From assembly GCA_900556535.1 (NCBI GenBank), contig USPI01000017.1, positions 1-13,712 on the forward strand: DNA of 13,712 bases, read 5' to 3'. A model generated the notes under the pieces. The model ran no database searches, had not been told where the DNA came from, and saw only the letters and a program-made list of their open reading frames with translations. The translations under genes were made by a program, and so were the position numbers. Shown piece after piece: positions 11,555 through 13,712 of the stretch. Position 1 is the first letter of the stretch. The number at the start of each line of letters is the position of its first letter. Source of the DNA: an uncultured Eubacteriales bacterium. GTDB lineage: Bacteria > Bacillota > Clostridia > Oscillospirales > Oscillospiraceae.

Positions 11555-13712
11555 TTATTTGTTGTTTTGTGTTCCGAAGATGTTGCGGACGCTCGTCGTA
11601 AAGCTCAGCCACTGTGCATGGAGCCAGCTGTTCGTGAATGTTACCGCATTACTAACGCCGCCGACCAGAGTGCAGCTTGCCGCTGCGCCGGTATTGCTGC
11701 CGGTAGCTCCGGTGAAGCCGACACCATTACACTCGTAGCGCCAAGACCAGCCGGTATCCTCAGTGATGGTGTAGCTGCCGATAGGCAGAGCCTTGAGCAC
11801 CACGCTTCCGCTCGTTTCACCGTTTTTGATCTTCACGACAACATCAATGTCGATCCTTTCGGTGTTTTCGTCGGTGCCCTTGACATGGAACACGAACGAG
11901 CGCTCGCCGTAGAGCTGCTGGCTGTCCTTGCCGGAGATTGTCTTGGTTATCGTGAGGTCAACAACATTGTAATCAAACTTGGCGTAGTAGGTCGCGGACT
12001 GGTACATATTATCTGCGGACTTCTGCGGAACAAACAGCTCGTTCTCACTGACAAGCTTAGTGCAAGCTTCATCGGAATACCAGCCGACGAACTTGTAGGT
12101 ATCGCTGCTCACCGCTGCCGTCGAGCCTTGAGCCTCGCCGGTCAAGACCTTGACGGTCTCGGCATAGTTTGTCAGTGTGCCGCAGCCCGCAGGGCCAACG
12201 ACCTCATACTTAATATCAACGCTCTTTTCCTTGTAGTAGAACGTCTTGACATTGTTCTGAGCAACGTTTTCAGGGTCTTCAACTCCGATCGTCATCGACT
12301 GCGTTGCCGCGCTCACGAGTGTGTAGCCCGCAATCTCCTTTGCAGCTTCGCTCACAAGAGCCTCATAACGATCGCTGCCGGTGATTGGCTCGTCAAGCTT
12401 TTTATTCGTTCCCTGTTCGAGGAAGCGGAACTCATAGGGGTACACAATGCGGTCGTAATACAGATTGAGCACAAGACCTTCCGCAGTAAGCGTACCCGAG
12501 GCACTACTCTTGGCATTGTTGTATTGGAAGCCCTTAATGGTAAGCGGAGCTTCCGAGTAGGGGTTGCCGATCACACCGTTAAGGTTGGTGCTTGACTGAT
12601 ATTCGGTGTAGCCGTTTCCGCTGACGCTCTGGATCCAGTGGATAACCTGCACGGGTGCATGAACCTCGTCCTTCGTGTACCAGAAAATGATCTCGTTGTT
12701 TTCCGCAGCAAGCACAAGCTTCTTCTGATACGCATCGGGTGCATATCCCGTTACCGGCTTGAATGTCTCGGTCACAATTGCGGCGCTGGTTGTCACGGTT
12801 TCGGACTCGGCTAATTGCTTTCTCGTGCCCTTTTCAAGGTACTTGACCGTGTATTCAACTTCCTGCTTTGCAACGTAAACGAACGCATACTCGTTTCCGC
12901 CTTCAATATTGAAGGTAATCGAATGGCTGCTCGTTTGCGGATAGTATCCGGTTTTGTAGCCTTCGTTGAGCTTATCTCCGCTCTTGGCTTCAAAGGTCTT
13001 CGTAGTGCCCGCGAGTGCGCTGCCGTTGCTCGGAGGCGCAATCTCGGTGCCATTCTCAAGCTGATACTTTATCGTATACTCAACAAGCTTGTTAGAGCTC
13101 CACTTTGCATAGATATCCATATCTTGGGTGACGGGCATTGAGAAGTCAAATGCTTTTTCTACGCCGTTATCCTTGTAGAACCAGTTAACGAAAGTGTAGT
13201 TTCCGTTTTGAGGCGTCTCCGGTGCGACAGCTCTGTCACGATGAACAATGATCTGAGCATTGCTGTCACCAACATTGACAGGCTTGTCCAGTTCATCGGT
13301 CAGCCATGTCCTTACCGTGTGCGTTACCGGCACCCACTTTGCAAAGAGCTTTACATCGGCAGCAGGCATTGTCTGCGTGTCGAAATTCACTTTGGATTCT
13401 GCGTAGCATCCGGAAGTGGTGTACCAACCGTCAAACTTATATGCGCCCGCTTCCAGTGCGGAGGGATACTCAGGCTCAAAGTAGTAGCTGCTGAGCGCCG
13501 CTTGATACTGCACCGATTCTGTCTTATCCGTCAAATCGCAGTCGTAGTTATAGAAGCTAAGCTCATAGCTGTTGCGGGTATAGTAAAGATAGTTATTATC
13601 CTTAATATAATAATTACCCCAGCTATAGCTGTCATATGCAACGCCACCTTGCTCCATCTTATCGAACTTAGGATCGGAGGTCCACTGCTTAAATCCTGTT
13701 ATATCGTGGAAT
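11555..13712 (-). CDS. Large repeat-rich surface adhesin (InlB/MucBP-type repeats and Cna-B-like domain), 5' end outside window
   Basis: 719 codons are visible. The frame is open to the right edge and continues 18 codons beyond the first in-window ATG (13657), so the true start is outside. Numbering from that ATG, there are Listeria-Bacteroides/InlB-type repeats near 72-110 (KFDGWYTTSGCY, then LFAKW), 152-187 (YTFVNWFYKDNG, then IYAKW) and 519-563 (YKFVGWYSDEAC, then YYAKF). There are MucBP-like modules near 192-263, 267-330 and 406-476, each starting like YTVKYLEKGT. A C-terminal Cna-B/SpaA-like domain spans about 565-677, with K572, E633 and N676 placed for a possible isopeptide bond. The last 24 residues (WLHAQW, then NIFG) contain no sorting signal or membrane helix. 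This is a secreted adhesin-like protein; its partner and attachment mode are not known. Confidence 0.85.
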   Translation of the reverse strand, partial: FHDITGFKQWTSDPKFDKMEQGGVAYDSYSWGNYYIKDNNYLYYTRNSYELSFYNYDCDLTDKTESVQYQAALSSYYFEPEYPSALEAGAYKFDGWYTTSGCYAESKVNFDTQTMPAADVKLFAKWVPVTHTVRTWLTDELDKPVNVGDSNAQIIVHRDRAVAPETPQNGNYTFVNWFYKDNGVEKAFDFSMPVTQDMDIYAKWSSNKLVEYTIKYQLENGTEIAPPSNGSALAGTTKTFEAKSGDKLNEGYKTGYYPQTSSHSITFNIEGGNEYAFVYVAKQEVEYTVKYLEKGTRKQLAESETVTTSAAIVTETFKPVTGYAPDAYQKKLVLAAENNEIIFWYTKDEVHAPVQVIHWIQSVSGNGYTEYQSSTNLNGVIGNPYSEAPLTIKGFQYNNAKSSASGTLTAEGLVLNLYYDRIVYPYEFRFLEQGTNKKLDEPITGSDRYEALVSEAAKEIAGYTLVSAATQSMTIGVEDPENVAQNNVKTFYYKEKSVDIKYEVVGPAGCGTLTNYAETVKVLTGEAQGSTAAVSSDTYKFVGWYSDEACTKLVSENELFVPQKSADNMYQSATYYAKFDYNVVDLTITKTISGKDSQQLYGERSFVFHVKGTDENTERIDIDVVVKIKNGETSGSVVLKALPIGSYTITEDTGWSWRYECNGVGFTGATGSNTGAAASCTLVGGVSNAVTFTNSWLHAQWLSFTTSVRNIFGTQNNK

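Noticed and set aside
11537..12595. 352-codon plus-strand open frame
   Set aside because: It is antisense to the adhesin gene, whose repeats and domains are recognisable. It has no plausible ribosome binding site.
11555..13657. In-window ATG at 13657 as the true adhesin start
   Set aside because: The frame stays open for 18 more codons to the edge, no ribosome binding site precedes this ATG, and no signal peptide follows it.
1..13712. CRISPR array, tRNA gene, insertion sequence or prophage
   Set aside because: No regularly spaced repeats, cloverleaf, transposase, integrase or terminal inverted repeats were found in the gaps or reading frames.

Overview
The window (about 13.7 kb, moderately GC-rich) looks like the chromosome of an anaerobic Gram-positive bacterium of the class Clostridia, probably a gut-type lineage. 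The reasons are a complete Rnf operon in the order C-D-G-E-A-B, a SleB-type wall hydrolase, a class B sortase with a PKTG-type anchored protein, and a SipW/TasA-type signal sequence. Nearly all genes lie on the minus strand; the exception is one glycosidase. Species cannot be named from the sequence alone.

Left edge (1-330): no protein gene. Two strong tandem sigma-A promoters face left, each TTGACA-N17 with an extended -10. Phased A-tracts lie upstream and a boxA-like leader lies downstream. This is the architecture of a ribosomal RNA (or other stable RNA) operon whose gene starts just outside the window. Next (332-1685) is a two-gene minus-strand unit: a zinc-ribbon membrane protein followed one base later by a fumarylacetoacetate-hydrolase-family enzyme, with a good promoter at 1735-1763. 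A secreted SleB-like cell-wall hydrolase follows (1760-2428).

Centre (2480-7561): the rnf operon. It is bounded by a promoter at 7533-7561 and a 14-bp-stem terminator at 2478-2513. Its six genes encode a membrane ferredoxin:NAD+ oxidoreductase that stores energy as a Na+ or H+ gradient. The genes overlap or sit within 15 bases of each other. A cytoplasmic GH2 glycosidase (7779-9470, plus strand) is divergent from rnf and ends at a 16-bp bidirectional terminator shared with the next cluster.

Right (9556-13712, minus strand, open at the right edge): a four-gene surface-structure cluster. In transcription order it has a large repeat-rich adhesin (5' end outside the window), a small protein with a TasA-like SipW-type signal, a TasA-like-fold protein with a C-terminal DPKTG sorting signal, and a class B sortase. 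The likely scheme, which is inference, is that the sortase fixes the DPKTG protein to peptidoglycan and this serves as base for a fibre or adhesin built from the other two, neither of which has a sorting signal. This is the most interesting part of the window. No CRISPR array, tRNA, insertion sequence or phage gene was seen.
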